Below are positions 9,772 through 17,761 of a stretch of 64,000 nt of DNA, one piece after another. Both the position numbers and the translations under genes were made by a program. The DNA is from Pelagimonas sp050633425 (GTDB taxonomy: Bacteria > Pseudomonadota > Alphaproteobacteria > Rhodobacterales > Rhodobacteraceae): the NCBI RefSeq assembly GCF_050633425.1, contig NZ_JBOEGM010000014.1, positions 1-64,000 on the forward strand, read 5' to 3'. Every line of letters begins with the position of its first letter. The stretch's first letter is position 1. The notes under the pieces were generated by a model. It saw only the letters and a program-made list of their open reading frames with translations. It made no database searches and was not told where the DNA came from.

Positions 9772-9940
9772 CAAAAGATCACCCGGCCCCAGCACCGTGA
9801 TCCACATCACCGCTTCTAACAGACATTCCCAAAGCGCTCACCCAAGACACCCCACCCAGGATTCAGGCCCGTTTCATACAGAAACACCATGTTGGCAAAA
9901 CGGACTGACAGGTGAAAAATGTCAAAACACCCCTTTTCAA

Positions 9941-9990
9941 AAGTGAACCAATCGGTTTACAAACGTAAAAGTAAACAGTTTGGTTCACTT
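9941..9990. promoter_or_regulatory. Large inverted repeat upstream of the second hydrolase gene
   Basis: Two 20-nt arms, 9941-9960 and 9971-9990, are inverted copies with two mismatches around a 10-nt spacer. A nested TTTAC-AAAC-GTAAA lies at the centre. The repeat ends about 20 bp before ATG 10012. Such a double palindrome suits a dimeric repressor, often TetR type, or an mRNA stem hiding the 5' end. The rest of 9772-10011 shows nothing recognisable. Confidence 0.55.
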
Positions 9991-10011
9991 GCCACAAGGC
10001 GGACGCTTTTA

Positions 10012-10932
10012 ATGAAACGTTTCTTTTTGACCCTCGCCCTGCTGATCGCCGGGGTCGTTGCCGCTTCCGAAATCTGGCCCACCAAAGCCGCGTCGGTTTT
10101 GCTGTCCACCCTGCATCTCGCCACCGGAATGGAGCCTAAACAGGTCGAAACCTCGCGCGGGCCGATCACCTACCTCGAAGGTGGGTCGGGTGAAACAGTG
10201 GTCTTCCTCCATGGTATTTTCGCGCGCAAAGAGCATTGGCTAGATATGACCCGCCAGCTTAACGGGTACCGCCTCATCCTACTGGATTTGCCCGGTTTTG
10301 GCGACAATCCCGTGCTGCCCGCCGCCGACTATGATTTCGCCCAGCAAACCGCCAATATCTATGAAACCCTGGACGCGCTTGGCATCGACAGCTTCCATCT
10401 TGTTGGCAATTCCATGGGCTCTCAGATCGCCACGATGATGGCCGCGCAACGCCCTGACAACATTCTCAGCCTGTCCTATATCGGTAGCCCGGTCGGGGTC
10501 ACCACTCCGACCCCGTCCGACATGCAAACCGCAATCGCCAACGGCACCGCGCCGCTGGTGGTCACAACTCAGGCAGAATACGACGCCCGCATGGCATGGC
10601 TCTTTCCCAAAGAGCCGTTTCTACCGCGGCCCCTGGCCCGGACATGGGCCGCCCAGGAAATCGCCCGCGCCGATGCCAATCAGATGATCTGGGACAGTGT
10701 GAACAGCTCGGAAGTGACAGCAACCGACCAAATCGCACCCGAACTGACCATGCCATCGCTGGTGATCTGGTGTCGCGATGACCGGATTTTCCACCCTAAT
10801 GGCGCAGAGCTGTTGGCCGCTGCTTTGCCCAACAGCACTTTGATTACCCCGGCCGGATGTGGGCATTTGCCCATGCTCGACCGCCCGGCGCAAACCGGCA
10901 AAGATCTACAAAGCTTCTTGCAAGCTCTCTGA
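10012..10932 (+). CDS. Alpha/beta hydrolase with N-terminal membrane anchor
   Basis: Hydrolase of about 306 residues. ATG 10012 is chosen because it gives an N-terminal hydrophobic segment (MKRFFLTLALLIAGVVAASE) and follows AAGGCGG; upstream in-frame codons cross the inverted repeat at 9941-9990. FLHGIF is the oxyanion loop. GNSMGS puts the nucleophile Ser at about 134 and GCGHLPMLDRP carries the catalytic His. The leader could be an uncleaved anchor placing the enzyme on the periplasmic side. It is monocistronic, with convergent catabolic genes downstream. The substrate is unknown; lipase or ester hydrolase is the broad family. Confidence 0.8.
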   Translation: MKRFFLTLALLIAGVVAASEIWPTKAASVLLSTLHLATGMEPKQVETSRGPITYLEGGSGETVVFLHGIFARKEHWLDMTRQLNGYRLILLDLPGFGDNPVLPAADYDFAQQTANIYETLDALGIDSFHLVGNSMGSQIATMMAAQRPDNILSLSYIGSPVGVTTPTPSDMQTAIANGTAPLVVTTQAEYDARMAWLFPKEPFLPRPLARTWAAQEIARADANQMIWDSVNSSEVTATDQIAPELTMPSLVIWCRDDRIFHPNGAELLAAALPNSTLITPAGCGHLPMLDRPAQTGKDLQSFLQAL

Positions 10933-10975
10933 ATTGTCGCGGCATCCCTCGTCTGTCTCCTGAGGTTCCGCGATA

Positions 10976-11009
10976 GCAAGGCAGGTGGTCTACATGGCCC
11001 CTGCCTTGC
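10976..11009. terminator. Hairpin between convergent genes
   Basis: GCAAGGCAGG (10976-10985) and CCTGCCTTGC (11000-11009) form a perfect 10-bp stem between the convergent stops at 10932 and 11015. T-tracts are poor on both sides, so it may serve both strands weakly. Confidence 0.55.
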
Positions 11010-11014
11010 ATTAT

Positions 11015-11404
11015 TTAGGCTCTATTCCCGCCCAACTCATCCAATGCCCGCGCACGGCCAGTATCAGCATATTTGACCAAAGACCGCCCTTCGGCGACCA
11101 CAGTGCCATCTCCCAGCACCGCCTTGGCCCATAGATCAGCAATCTTTTTGTCCTCTCGCAATCGGGTGACTTCGACGCTGGCTGTCAAGGCCGCCCCAAG
11201 CGGCGCTTGCCCCACAAACCCAATCTCTTGCTTGAGGTAATTCGTCCCCGGCCCCGGCAATTTCACCCCGAGCAAATAGGAAAACAACGCCGCAATCAGC
11301 GGCTCTGGCACATAATCTCCGCGCGCCCCGGCAAGGCTCTCATAACCCGCCAAATCCTGCGCCGAAAACACCCGCTCCAACTCCGCCTTATCGCCCAGTT
11401 TCAT
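11015..11404 (-). CDS. MaoC-like hotdog protein, second subunit
   Basis: A 129-residue protein of hotdog-fold type. Its C-terminal half (QAPLGAALTASVEVTRLREDKKIADLW) matches the beta-strand pattern of MaoC-like dehydratases, but it lacks the hydratase motif with catalytic Asp and His. Its start overlaps the stop of the upstream gene, which does have that motif. The pair probably forms a heteromeric (R)-type enoyl-CoA hydratase, as in other two-gene MaoC systems. That pairing is inferred from order and overlap. Confidence 0.65.
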   Translation of the reverse strand: MKLGDKAELERVFSAQDLAGYESLAGARGDYVPEPLIAALFSYLLGVKLPGPGTNYLKQEIGFVGQAPLGAALTASVEVTRLREDKKIADLWAKAVLGDGTVVAEGRSLVKYADTGRARALDELGGNRA

Positions 11405-11757
11405 AGCGCCACCTCTGCCTCGCCGACGAAGAGCTCGGCCTCGTCCATAATCCGCACCGCCCGCATCGCCACGGCACCCGGTATGTCGCCCGTCACCTCA
11501 AGCCGCACCTCTTCACCGGTGAAACAGGGGTTGGGAAACATCATCGCCTGACGCACCGATTGCGCACCGGGATGCTGCGCACAGATCAGCCCCCAAAGTT
11601 TGGAATAGATCAACATCCCATGGCTGACCGTCCGACCAAAGGCCGATCCGGCTGAAAACTCCGGGTCCACATGGATCGGGTTATCATCCCCGGAGACTTG
11701 GGCGAACAGGTCAAAATCCGCTTGGCTCGGGCACCAGATCGCAGCAAGTTCAACCAC
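11401..11757 (-). CDS. MaoC-like (R)-specific enoyl-CoA hydratase subunit
   Basis: A 118-residue hotdog protein. SGDDNPIHVDPEFS (about 22-35) is the hydratase-2 motif with catalytic Asp and His, and SHGMLIYS follows as in MaoC proteins. It starts at GTG 11757, overlapping the ligase stop by 8 nt, and ends in a 4-nt overlap with the second hotdog gene. It would hydrate an enoyl-CoA made from the product of the ligase. Confidence 0.8.
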   Translation of the reverse strand: MVELAAIWCPSQADFDLFAQVSGDDNPIHVDPEFSAGSAFGRTVSHGMLIYSKLWGLICAQHPGAQSVRQAMMFPNPCFTGEEVRLEVTGDIPGAVAMRAVRIMDEAELFVGEAEVAL

Positions 11758-13243
11758 GGGTAAATCCTTCTCTCAACTCAGGTTTCCGAATTTTTCCGGC
11801 GGCGGTGCGGGGAAAATCTTCGACCGCAAACACATGCGCGGGCACTTTGTATCCCGCCAATCTCTCGCGGCACCACGCCCGCAGCCCCGACATATCAAGC
11901 GCCGCTCCCGGTTTGGGCAACACAAACGCCGCGCCGGTTTCGCCCCAGGTGTCATCAGGCACACCGATCACCGCGACTTCCAAAACCGCGTCATGTTGGA
12001 CCAAGACCCGTTCAACCTCGGCCGGATAGACGTTTTCGCCGCCCGAGATGAACATATCTTTGATCCGGTCAACGATATAGACAAACCCATCCGCATCGCG
12101 CCGCCCGACATCGCCGGTTTTCAGCCAACCGTCTTCGGTAAACGTCGCCTTGGTCGCCTCTGGATTCTGGTAATACCCCGGCGTGATATTCGGCCCGCTC
12201 AACTCGATCTCGCCCGATCCTTCCGCCCCATCTGCGACACCGTCCAACCGGCATTGGGTAAGCATTTGCACCCGTCCGACTGATCCGATTTTGGCTTCCG
12301 CGTGGGCTTCATCCATCAAAAACACCGTCGGTCCGGTTTCGGTCATGCCAAAGCCGTTCAAAACCCGCGCGCCCCGGCGCGCAAAGAACCGGATCAACGG
12401 TTCTGACAGCGGCGCACCGCCACAGCCACAGCGGATTTTGGTCCAATCGACCTGATCAACCCCATCGGCAAGGCTTAGCGCCTGATAGACCGCCGGCACG
12501 CCAAAGAACTGCGTTACCTCGCCGGATTTCAACAGGCTCAGAACTTGGGTTTCGTCAAACTTCGGCAGCACCGTCGACACTCCGCCGTTCAAAAACACCG
12601 GTAGCGCATAAAGGTTGATCCCAGCGGTGTGAAACAGCGGTAAAAAGTTGATCGACGCATCGGCCCCGGTCAGCCCGATCGCCTGCCCGATATTCACCGC
12701 GTTGGCCCAGGCCATCCTGGCGGTTTGGATCACCGCCTTGGGCCGCCCGGTCGTGCCTGATGTGAACAGCAAATACCAAGGGCGCTCGGCCGGAATCTGC
12801 CCCGCTCCGCCTGCCCCTCCGGCCTCCATCCATTGCGCCGCATCGTCCAAATGCACAGCTTTTGCCGCAAATCGTTCGGCGACCGCGCGGGCGGGGGCTG
12901 CAAAAGTCTCATCATGCAAAACAACACCGGGTGGAAACGGCTCCAATGTCGCAACAAGTTCCGGCGCAGGTTGCCGCCAGTTCAGCGGACAAAGCAACAT
13001 CCCGGCCTTTTGACAGGCGAACAGCGCCACAAAAAACGCCACCGAATTTGAACACAGGATCGCCACGCGATCCCCCGCCTTCAACCCCTGCGCAACCAAC
13101 CCATCAGCCAGCCCATTGGCGGCCCGGTTCACGCGCTCAAAGCTCCAATCTTCACCGCTCTCAAAATCGCGAAATGCGGCTCTGTTTGGGCTCAACTCGG
13201 CCCGTTTCGCCGCCATATCCGGTATCAAATCAAACATCTGCAT
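11750..13243 (-). CDS. Acyl-CoA synthetase (AMP-forming), class I adenylating enzyme
   Basis: Activates a carboxylic acid to its CoA thioester through an acyl-AMP; about 497 residues, a normal length. The P-loop LLFTSGTTGRPKAV (about 159-172), A5 motif NGFGMTETGP, A7 motif GWLKTGDVG, hinge DRIKDMFISGGENVYP and A10 motif RTAAGKIRK are all present. ATG 13237 is better spaced from the GAGGAG ribosome site than ATG 13243 and may be the true start. It follows the crotonase gene by 7 nt and overlaps the hydratase gene. Substrate chain or ring type cannot be assigned. Confidence 0.9.
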   Translation of the reverse strand: MQMFDLIPDMAAKRAELSPNRAAFRDFESGEDWSFERVNRAANGLADGLVAQGLKAGDRVAILCSNSVAFFVALFACQKAGMLLCPLNWRQPAPELVATLEPFPPGVVLHDETFAAPARAVAERFAAKAVHLDDAAQWMEAGGAGGAGQIPAERPWYLLFTSGTTGRPKAVIQTARMAWANAVNIGQAIGLTGADASINFLPLFHTAGINLYALPVFLNGGVSTVLPKFDETQVLSLLKSGEVTQFFGVPAVYQALSLADGVDQVDWTKIRCGCGGAPLSEPLIRFFARRGARVLNGFGMTETGPTVFLMDEAHAEAKIGSVGRVQMLTQCRLDGVADGAEGSGEIELSGPNITPGYYQNPEATKATFTEDGWLKTGDVGRRDADGFVYIVDRIKDMFISGGENVYPAEVERVLVQHDAVLEVAVIGVPDDTWGETGAAFVLPKPGAALDMSGLRAWCRERLAGYKVPAHVFAVEDFPRTAAGKIRKPELREGFTRG

Positions 13244-13250
13244 CCTCTCC

Positions 13251-14015
13251 TCATGGATGTAGAAAACGTTTCATTCCCTCTTTGGTTTCGGGCGCGTCGA
13301 TCCTCTCCTCAAAGGCCGCCGTTTCCGCCCCAAGCCGTTCTTCTAATGCCGCTCGCCGCGCGTCATCCCAAATCAATCGCTTTGCGGCCATCCGCATTTG
13401 GATGCTGCCCTGCTCCAGCATGGCTTCCAGAGCCACCTCCGGCTCAGGGTCCACCGCTGCGCCCAATCCCAAGCGCACCAAGGCCTCGGCCCCAACCCGC
13501 CGGTCGTCCAACAGCCAATTTAGGCTCTGCGTAACCCCAATTCGCTCGGGAAGCAGAGCCGTCCACCCGCCATCCGGGGCAAATCCGACCTGTGCATAAT
13601 AGGGCTGCACAAATGTGCTTGGGTGCATAACCGCCGTATCAGCCGCAAAGAAAAGCCCTGCCCCGCCGCCGGTCACCGCCCCGCGCGTTGCCACTCCAAC
13701 AATCGCAGGCATAGAGACAAGCCGCAAAACGATCTCTTGCAATCTGGGGACAACCTGCCGCGCATATGCGCGCCCCTGCCCGGCCTCAACCGCCGCCGCA
13801 AACCGGGCCACATCCCCGCCAGAACAAAAATTGCGGCCGGCCGAAATCATCACGGTTTGCGGTGAAATAGTCTCAAATGCGTCCAATCCACGGCGCATGT
13901 CGTCCAGGAACTCTGGCTCAAGCGCATTGGCGCGTGGGGCGCTCAACTGCATCCGCGCGCCCCCTGCCCTATGCGTGATCTGCACCAAACCGGTCATCTC
14001 AGGGGGCCAATCCAT
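13251..14015 (-). CDS. Enoyl-CoA hydratase/isomerase family (crotonase)
   Basis: Crotonase-fold protein of up to 254 residues. The first oxyanion segment is SAGRNFCSGGDVARFA and the second is ATRGAVTGGGAGLFFAAD, which has the expected GGG turn. The C-terminal region is typical. ATG 13997, one base after the TetR stop, is an equally good start and removes six residues. Together with the ligase and MaoC-type proteins it forms a beta-oxidation-like route. No acyl-CoA dehydrogenase or thiolase is visible in the window, so the pathway is partial or shares general enzymes. Confidence 0.85.
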   Translation of the reverse strand: MDWPPEMTGLVQITHRAGGARMQLSAPRANALEPEFLDDMRRGLDAFETISPQTVMISAGRNFCSGGDVARFAAAVEAGQGRAYARQVVPRLQEIVLRLVSMPAIVGVATRGAVTGGGAGLFFAADTAVMHPSTFVQPYYAQVGFAPDGGWTALLPERIGVTQSLNWLLDDRRVGAEALVRLGLGAAVDPEPEVALEAMLEQGSIQMRMAAKRLIWDDARRAALEERLGAETAAFEERIDAPETKEGMKRFLHP

Positions 14016-14586
14016 TTCGGATCAAGTCAAACGCCTGGTTGGTCACCTCGTCCAAATCCTGCGGCTCGTCGGACAGCGCAAAGCGATCACCAAGGTTCTT
14101 GGCGATCCCCATCAGCGCCCAGGCCCGCACCTCCGCATCTCCATCCGTGATCTCACCCGCCTCAACCGCGCGCTCAAGTTGCTCACGATAAGCCGCGCCA
14201 AATTCGGTGAAATAGTCCTTATACGCCTCGGGGTCGACAAAGCGCGCCTCTTCAACAATGCGGTATAACGCCGGGCGTTCCGCCACAAATCCAAGGAACG
14301 CACGCAGCCCCAACCGCTCCGCTTCCAGCCGGTTTGGCGCGCTGGCAACCGCATCGCTCATCACCCGGCGCGTCAATGTTCCCATCTCGAGAACCAGCTC
14401 GCGAAACACCGCGTTTTTGCTTTCGAAATAGATGTAATACGTCCCCAAAGCGGTGTTCGCTTCGCGCGCCAGATCAGCGATGGTTGAGGCCGCAAAGCCC
14501 CGATCGCCAAATACCTTTTCCGCCGCCCGCAGGATCATCTCTCTGCGTGCCGCGCCTCGTTTTGTTTTGGGTGCCGTCATTGCCAT
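13999..14586 (-). CDS. TetR-family transcriptional regulator
   Basis: Regulator of about 195 residues. The helix-turn-helix is MILRAAEKVFGDRGF through TIADLAREANTALGTYYIYF, with the family's GTYYIYF end. The C-terminal domain should bind an effector, probably an acyl-CoA or the free acid. ATG 14607 is upstream in frame, but a promoter (-35 TTGACG at 14634-14639, 18-bp spacer, -10 TATAAA at 14610-14615) predicts transcription starting near 14603. ATG 14586 or 14580 is therefore likelier. It leads the crotonase-ligase-hydratase operon and likely represses it. Confidence 0.85.
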   Translation of the reverse strand: MAMTAPKTKRGAARREMILRAAEKVFGDRGFAASTIADLAREANTALGTYYIYFESKNAVFRELVLEMGTLTRRVMSDAVASAPNRLEAERLGLRAFLGFVAERPALYRIVEEARFVDPEAYKDYFTEFGAAYREQLERAVEAGEITDGDAEVRAWALMGIAKNLGDRFALSDEPQDLDEVTNQAFDLIRNGLAP

Positions 14587-14591
14587 AAAAC

Positions 14592-14639
14592 ATGAATACT
14601 CGTTCATATTTTATATTGCAAGCCCCTACAGCCCGTCAA
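14592..14639 (-). promoter_or_regulatory. Promoter and operator of the TetR-led catabolic operon
   Basis: On the minus strand, TTGACG (14634-14639), 18 bp and TATAAA (14610-14615) make a good sigma-70-type promoter. The palindrome ATGAATACTCGTTCAT (14592-14607) covers the expected transcription start, a classic repressor position. The -35 lies inside the 3' end region next to the rep gene stop at 14626. Confidence 0.6.
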
Positions 14640-15798
14640 ACGCCCCCGGTTCAAGCTCTTCCCAGAACGCAAAAATCGCATCGGCGTTTAGGGCCGACAT
14701 CCAGCCATGCGTTTCAAAGTCCAATCGCACGGCCGGGTCGCTCAGCCCATTTAGGAACAGCCGTCGATCCGCATCACGTTGCGTGGGCGAGCGCGCCGAA
14801 ACAAGGTCTTGTACCTTTTTTAGCCGTGCCGCTCGGGCGCTTAACTGCGGCGAAACAGTCTCTAACTCGCCTCCAAACCCGTCCTTTAACGCAGCACTAA
14901 GATAGCGCGCCGGGCTTTTGACGCCGGGCTGGGCATCCACAAAAGCCACCTTTTGCGCCACAAAGTCTTCGCCATGCTGGCCGATCCATTGGCGGGCCAA
15001 ACGGTCGCTCACCCCAAGGTCGCGCAGCCGTGCATAAACCACCCCGCCGCGCACGCCTTCGCCATCGTCGATATTCATCATCGCGAGCTGAGGATTGCGT
15101 TTGATCTTAAATCGAAGCCCGCTGACCGACCGGCCCATTTTGCGGATCTCAGGCGTCACGATTATATCCGACACCTTATTCACCTCGGCCACCGCAGGCT
15201 TGATCACCTTGGCATTCAGCTGTTTGTAGCTTTTATAATAATCCGACCCGTCCACGCCCATCAGGCGCCGAAACACCTCAAGCTCCCACCAACCGGTGCT
15301 GCCGGTATTCACAAACCGAAAACAGTTTTCATAGAGCGCCAAGGCGTGGCCGCCGGTAAACTGGCGCTGAATATTCAGGTTGATCAGCGCAAACACTTTG
15401 GGGTCGTGAAGCTTTTCAGCAAGCGCGGGTGAATAGGCATATTCACAGATTCCATCGCGCAGTTTTGCATAGCTCAACAGCGCCGAAACCCCCCATTCCT
15501 GTCGCCCCTTGTCATCCAGCATGTCCCATTCCGCCACCGTCTCGGCCAATCCGCGCAGCGCGGTTTTAAGCGTTTCGGTGTCGTTTGAGTTGTAACCGAT
15601 CATCAAGCACAGCGTACGCGCGTCGATCCGGTGACTGCCCTGCGTGACCAGCGTGTCATAGGCATTCAACAGCAAAACATTGCTCAGTTTGCGTTGCAGC
15701 AGCGACAGCTTTCCAGACACATGGATGGCCGCCACGTTCTTCTTCACGCTATCGCGGCGCAAGGCACCGGTTAAGTTATCCTTGGGAATCGGGTCCAT
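14626..15798 (-). CDS. Plasmid replication initiator, Rep_3/RepB type
   Basis: A 390-residue initiator of the Rep_3 superfamily. It has the conserved run KKNVAAIHVSGKLSLLQRKL near the N terminus, then EWDMLDDKGRQEWGVSALLS and YSPALAEKLHDPKVFALINL, ending the winged-helix region with TGSTGWWELEVFRRLMGV. Such proteins bind iterons at the origin and start replication of plasmids and chromids in Rhodobacterales. It is divergent from parAB across about 520 bp. This gene is the main evidence that the window is extrachromosomal. Confidence 0.9.
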   Translation of the reverse strand: MDPIPKDNLTGALRRDSVKKNVAAIHVSGKLSLLQRKLSNVLLLNAYDTLVTQGSHRIDARTLCLMIGYNSNDTETLKTALRGLAETVAEWDMLDDKGRQEWGVSALLSYAKLRDGICEYAYSPALAEKLHDPKVFALINLNIQRQFTGGHALALYENCFRFVNTGSTGWWELEVFRRLMGVDGSDYYKSYKQLNAKVIKPAVAEVNKVSDIIVTPEIRKMGRSVSGLRFKIKRNPQLAMMNIDDGEGVRGGVVYARLRDLGVSDRLARQWIGQHGEDFVAQKVAFVDAQPGVKSPARYLSAALKDGFGGELETVSPQLSARAARLKKVQDLVSARSPTQRDADRRLFLNGLSDPAVRLDFETHGWMSALNADAIFAFWEELEPGAFDGL

Positions 15799-16321
15799 CT
15801 TTGGCTGCTCTTGTGTTTTTCGGCGATTATGGCCGTTAAGGAACCCGTCGGCAAGAAAGGATTAGGTTCCCAAACACAGGGCCTTTCGCTCCTGTATTTG
15901 GGTCCCCTTAGGGTGAAAGGAACCTGTTTACGGGATCGCCATGGGGCCTTTTGCCAAGAGAGCATGCGAGATTTCACAGCAACTTGTGCCGAAACAGGCT
16001 CTCCCGCGGGTTGGCACCCTCTTTCCTGCGAATCGGCCCCTTTGGCCCCGAAACCGGGTGCCGCTCGTCCCGTAGACTGGTCCCCTAACCCCTGTATACA
16101 GGCGCCCAAACACCTCTAACTCGCTGATGTAAGTTAAAATTTCGAAGTCAAAGATTCTAAAGTCCTAAAAGATTCTCAACCTTGCTGTTGGCATTTTTCT
16201 TTGGATTTTGTCATTCAAGACCATCTCAGCCCGGTTTTTCCACAAGCTGATTCCCTTTTGGCATCTCATGTGCGATAGTTCGTCGTATATAACGCAGAAT
16301 TGCGAACATCATGAGGAACAC
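15799..16321. other. Candidate replication origin between rep and parA
   Basis: There is no gene in this 523-bp stretch. It holds inverted iteron-like elements: CCCAAACACAGG (15869-15880) facing CCTGTATTTGGG (15891-15902), a perfect palindrome CCTGTATACAGG (16091-16102), and CCCAAACACC (16104-16113). An AT-rich segment follows at about 16130-16210, with AAAGATTCT repeated at 16150 and 16168, a possible unwinding element. Position between initiator and partition genes fits an origin; function is inferred. Confidence 0.6.
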
Positions 16322-17758
16322 ATGAACTCCGCAGGCAAAACCCCTCCCCCGCCGTATTTCAATATTGATCCCAAAGCCGCAGCCGAGAAGCTGTCTGATC
16401 CTATCACCACAACACGATTCGCCAAGGCCGCAGCCTTTGCCGCCAAGGGTCGGGATGATCTGGCCAAGCGTGGATACATGCCCGACGGGCAAAAGCGTCT
16501 GCGCCGGTTTTCAACCTGGGAGGTTTGTCGCTATTTGATTCCTGTCGCTCCGGCGCATTTTCGACGTGTGCTGAAATCGAATCCTGACTTGCCGCAGGGC
16601 ACGGGGGAAAGTGGCTCGAAATGGTTTAGCCTTGATGATGTTTTGAGGCTGCGCGATCACTTTGCCGAGGAAGGTGTGAGCACCCGCGAATATCGCCCCT
16701 ATCGCCCCGAAAATGCTGCGGCCAAAACCGTGGCTGTGGCGAATTTCAAGGGCGGTGTGGGCAAGACTTCGACCTGTGCACATTTGGCTATGTCCGCCGC
16801 ACTGGATGGTTACAAAGTGTTGGTCATTGACCTCGATAGTCAGGGCTCGATGACGTCAATTATGGGCGGTGACGTTAACGATGAATGGCAAACGGCCTTC
16901 CCGCTTTTGGCCAAGCATTTCGCGACTCATTTGCAGGCCGAAAACCAAGTTCGGGAGGCGGCCGGTCAACCGCCCCTGCCCTTTGACGAGACCCTGACCG
17001 AGGCGTTGAATTTCGATGCGAAACAGGTCATCCAATCAACCCATTGGCCCAATATTGATTTGATCGGCGCGCAGCTCAATCTCTACTGGGCTGAGTTTCA
17101 GGTGCCGGTTTGGCGCATGCAGTCGCGCGGGTGGCCCTTGTGGGATGCGTTGAACGGCTTCCTCGAATCCGAGGGGCTCTTGGATGAATATGACATCATC
17201 TTTCTCGATACGCCGCCAGCCTTGGGTTACCTGACCATCAACGCGCTGTCGGCGGCGGATATTTTGCTGGTTCCGCTTGGTGCGTCGTTCCTGGAATTTG
17301 ATAGTACGGGTCGATTTTTCGACATGCTATATTCGACTTTTGCATCGATTGAAGAAGGCGAGAACGCCATGCGTCGCCGGGAAGGATTGGACGAAGTGCG
17401 GTTCGAATGGGATGCGGTGCGGGCCTTGATCACCCGGTTTGATGCTGGCCAGCAGGCCGACTTGGCGAATGTGATCCAAGCCTATTTCGGGGATTTTATG
17501 ACCACCTACCGACAGGATTTTACCGCGATGGTGGGGCAAGCCGGAGAGCAGGTTTCGGGCATTTACGAAGCGGACTATCGCGAATTCAATCGAGACACCT
17601 ACGTGCGTGGCCGGGAAGCTTTCGACCGGACTTGGGCCGAGGTGAAGGAGCTGATTTTGGGGGCGTGGTGGCGTGACGTGAACATGCCGGATACGCACGA
17701 GGCTGATACGCCGGGGCCAGATTCGCCGGGGCCAGATAAGCAGCGGATGGAGGAATAA
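16322..17758 (+). CDS. parA: Partition ATPase ParA (RepA-like, with N-terminal helix-turn-helix region)
   Basis: Walker-type partition ATPase of about 478 residues. ATG 16322 follows GAGGA; the longer frame from 16208 has no ribosome site. An N-terminal DNA-binding region (about 60-120) precedes the deviant Walker A FKGGVGKTS at 142-150. Walker A' VLVIDLDSQGS and Walker B YDIIFLDTPPALGYL follow. The length and N-terminal extension are typical of type Ia plasmid ParA, which also autorepresses its operon. It lies 3 nt before parB. Confidence 0.9.
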   Translation: MNSAGKTPPPPYFNIDPKAAAEKLSDPITTTRFAKAAAFAAKGRDDLAKRGYMPDGQKRLRRFSTWEVCRYLIPVAPAHFRRVLKSNPDLPQGTGESGSKWFSLDDVLRLRDHFAEEGVSTREYRPYRPENAAAKTVAVANFKGGVGKTSTCAHLAMSAALDGYKVLVIDLDSQGSMTSIMGGDVNDEWQTAFPLLAKHFATHLQAENQVREAAGQPPLPFDETLTEALNFDAKQVIQSTHWPNIDLIGAQLNLYWAEFQVPVWRMQSRGWPLWDALNGFLESEGLLDEYDIIFLDTPPALGYLTINALSAADILLVPLGASFLEFDSTGRFFDMLYSTFASIEEGENAMRRREGLDEVRFEWDAVRALITRFDAGQQADLANVIQAYFGDFMTTYRQDFTAMVGQAGEQVSGIYEADYREFNRDTYVRGREAFDRTWAEVKELILGAWWRDVNMPDTHEADTPGPDSPGPDKQRMEE

Positions 17759-17761
17759 GAC

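Noticed and set aside
9772..9940. Possible small gene before the second hydrolase
   Set aside because: The only frame here is an N-terminal extension of the hydrolase and has no ribosome site before it.
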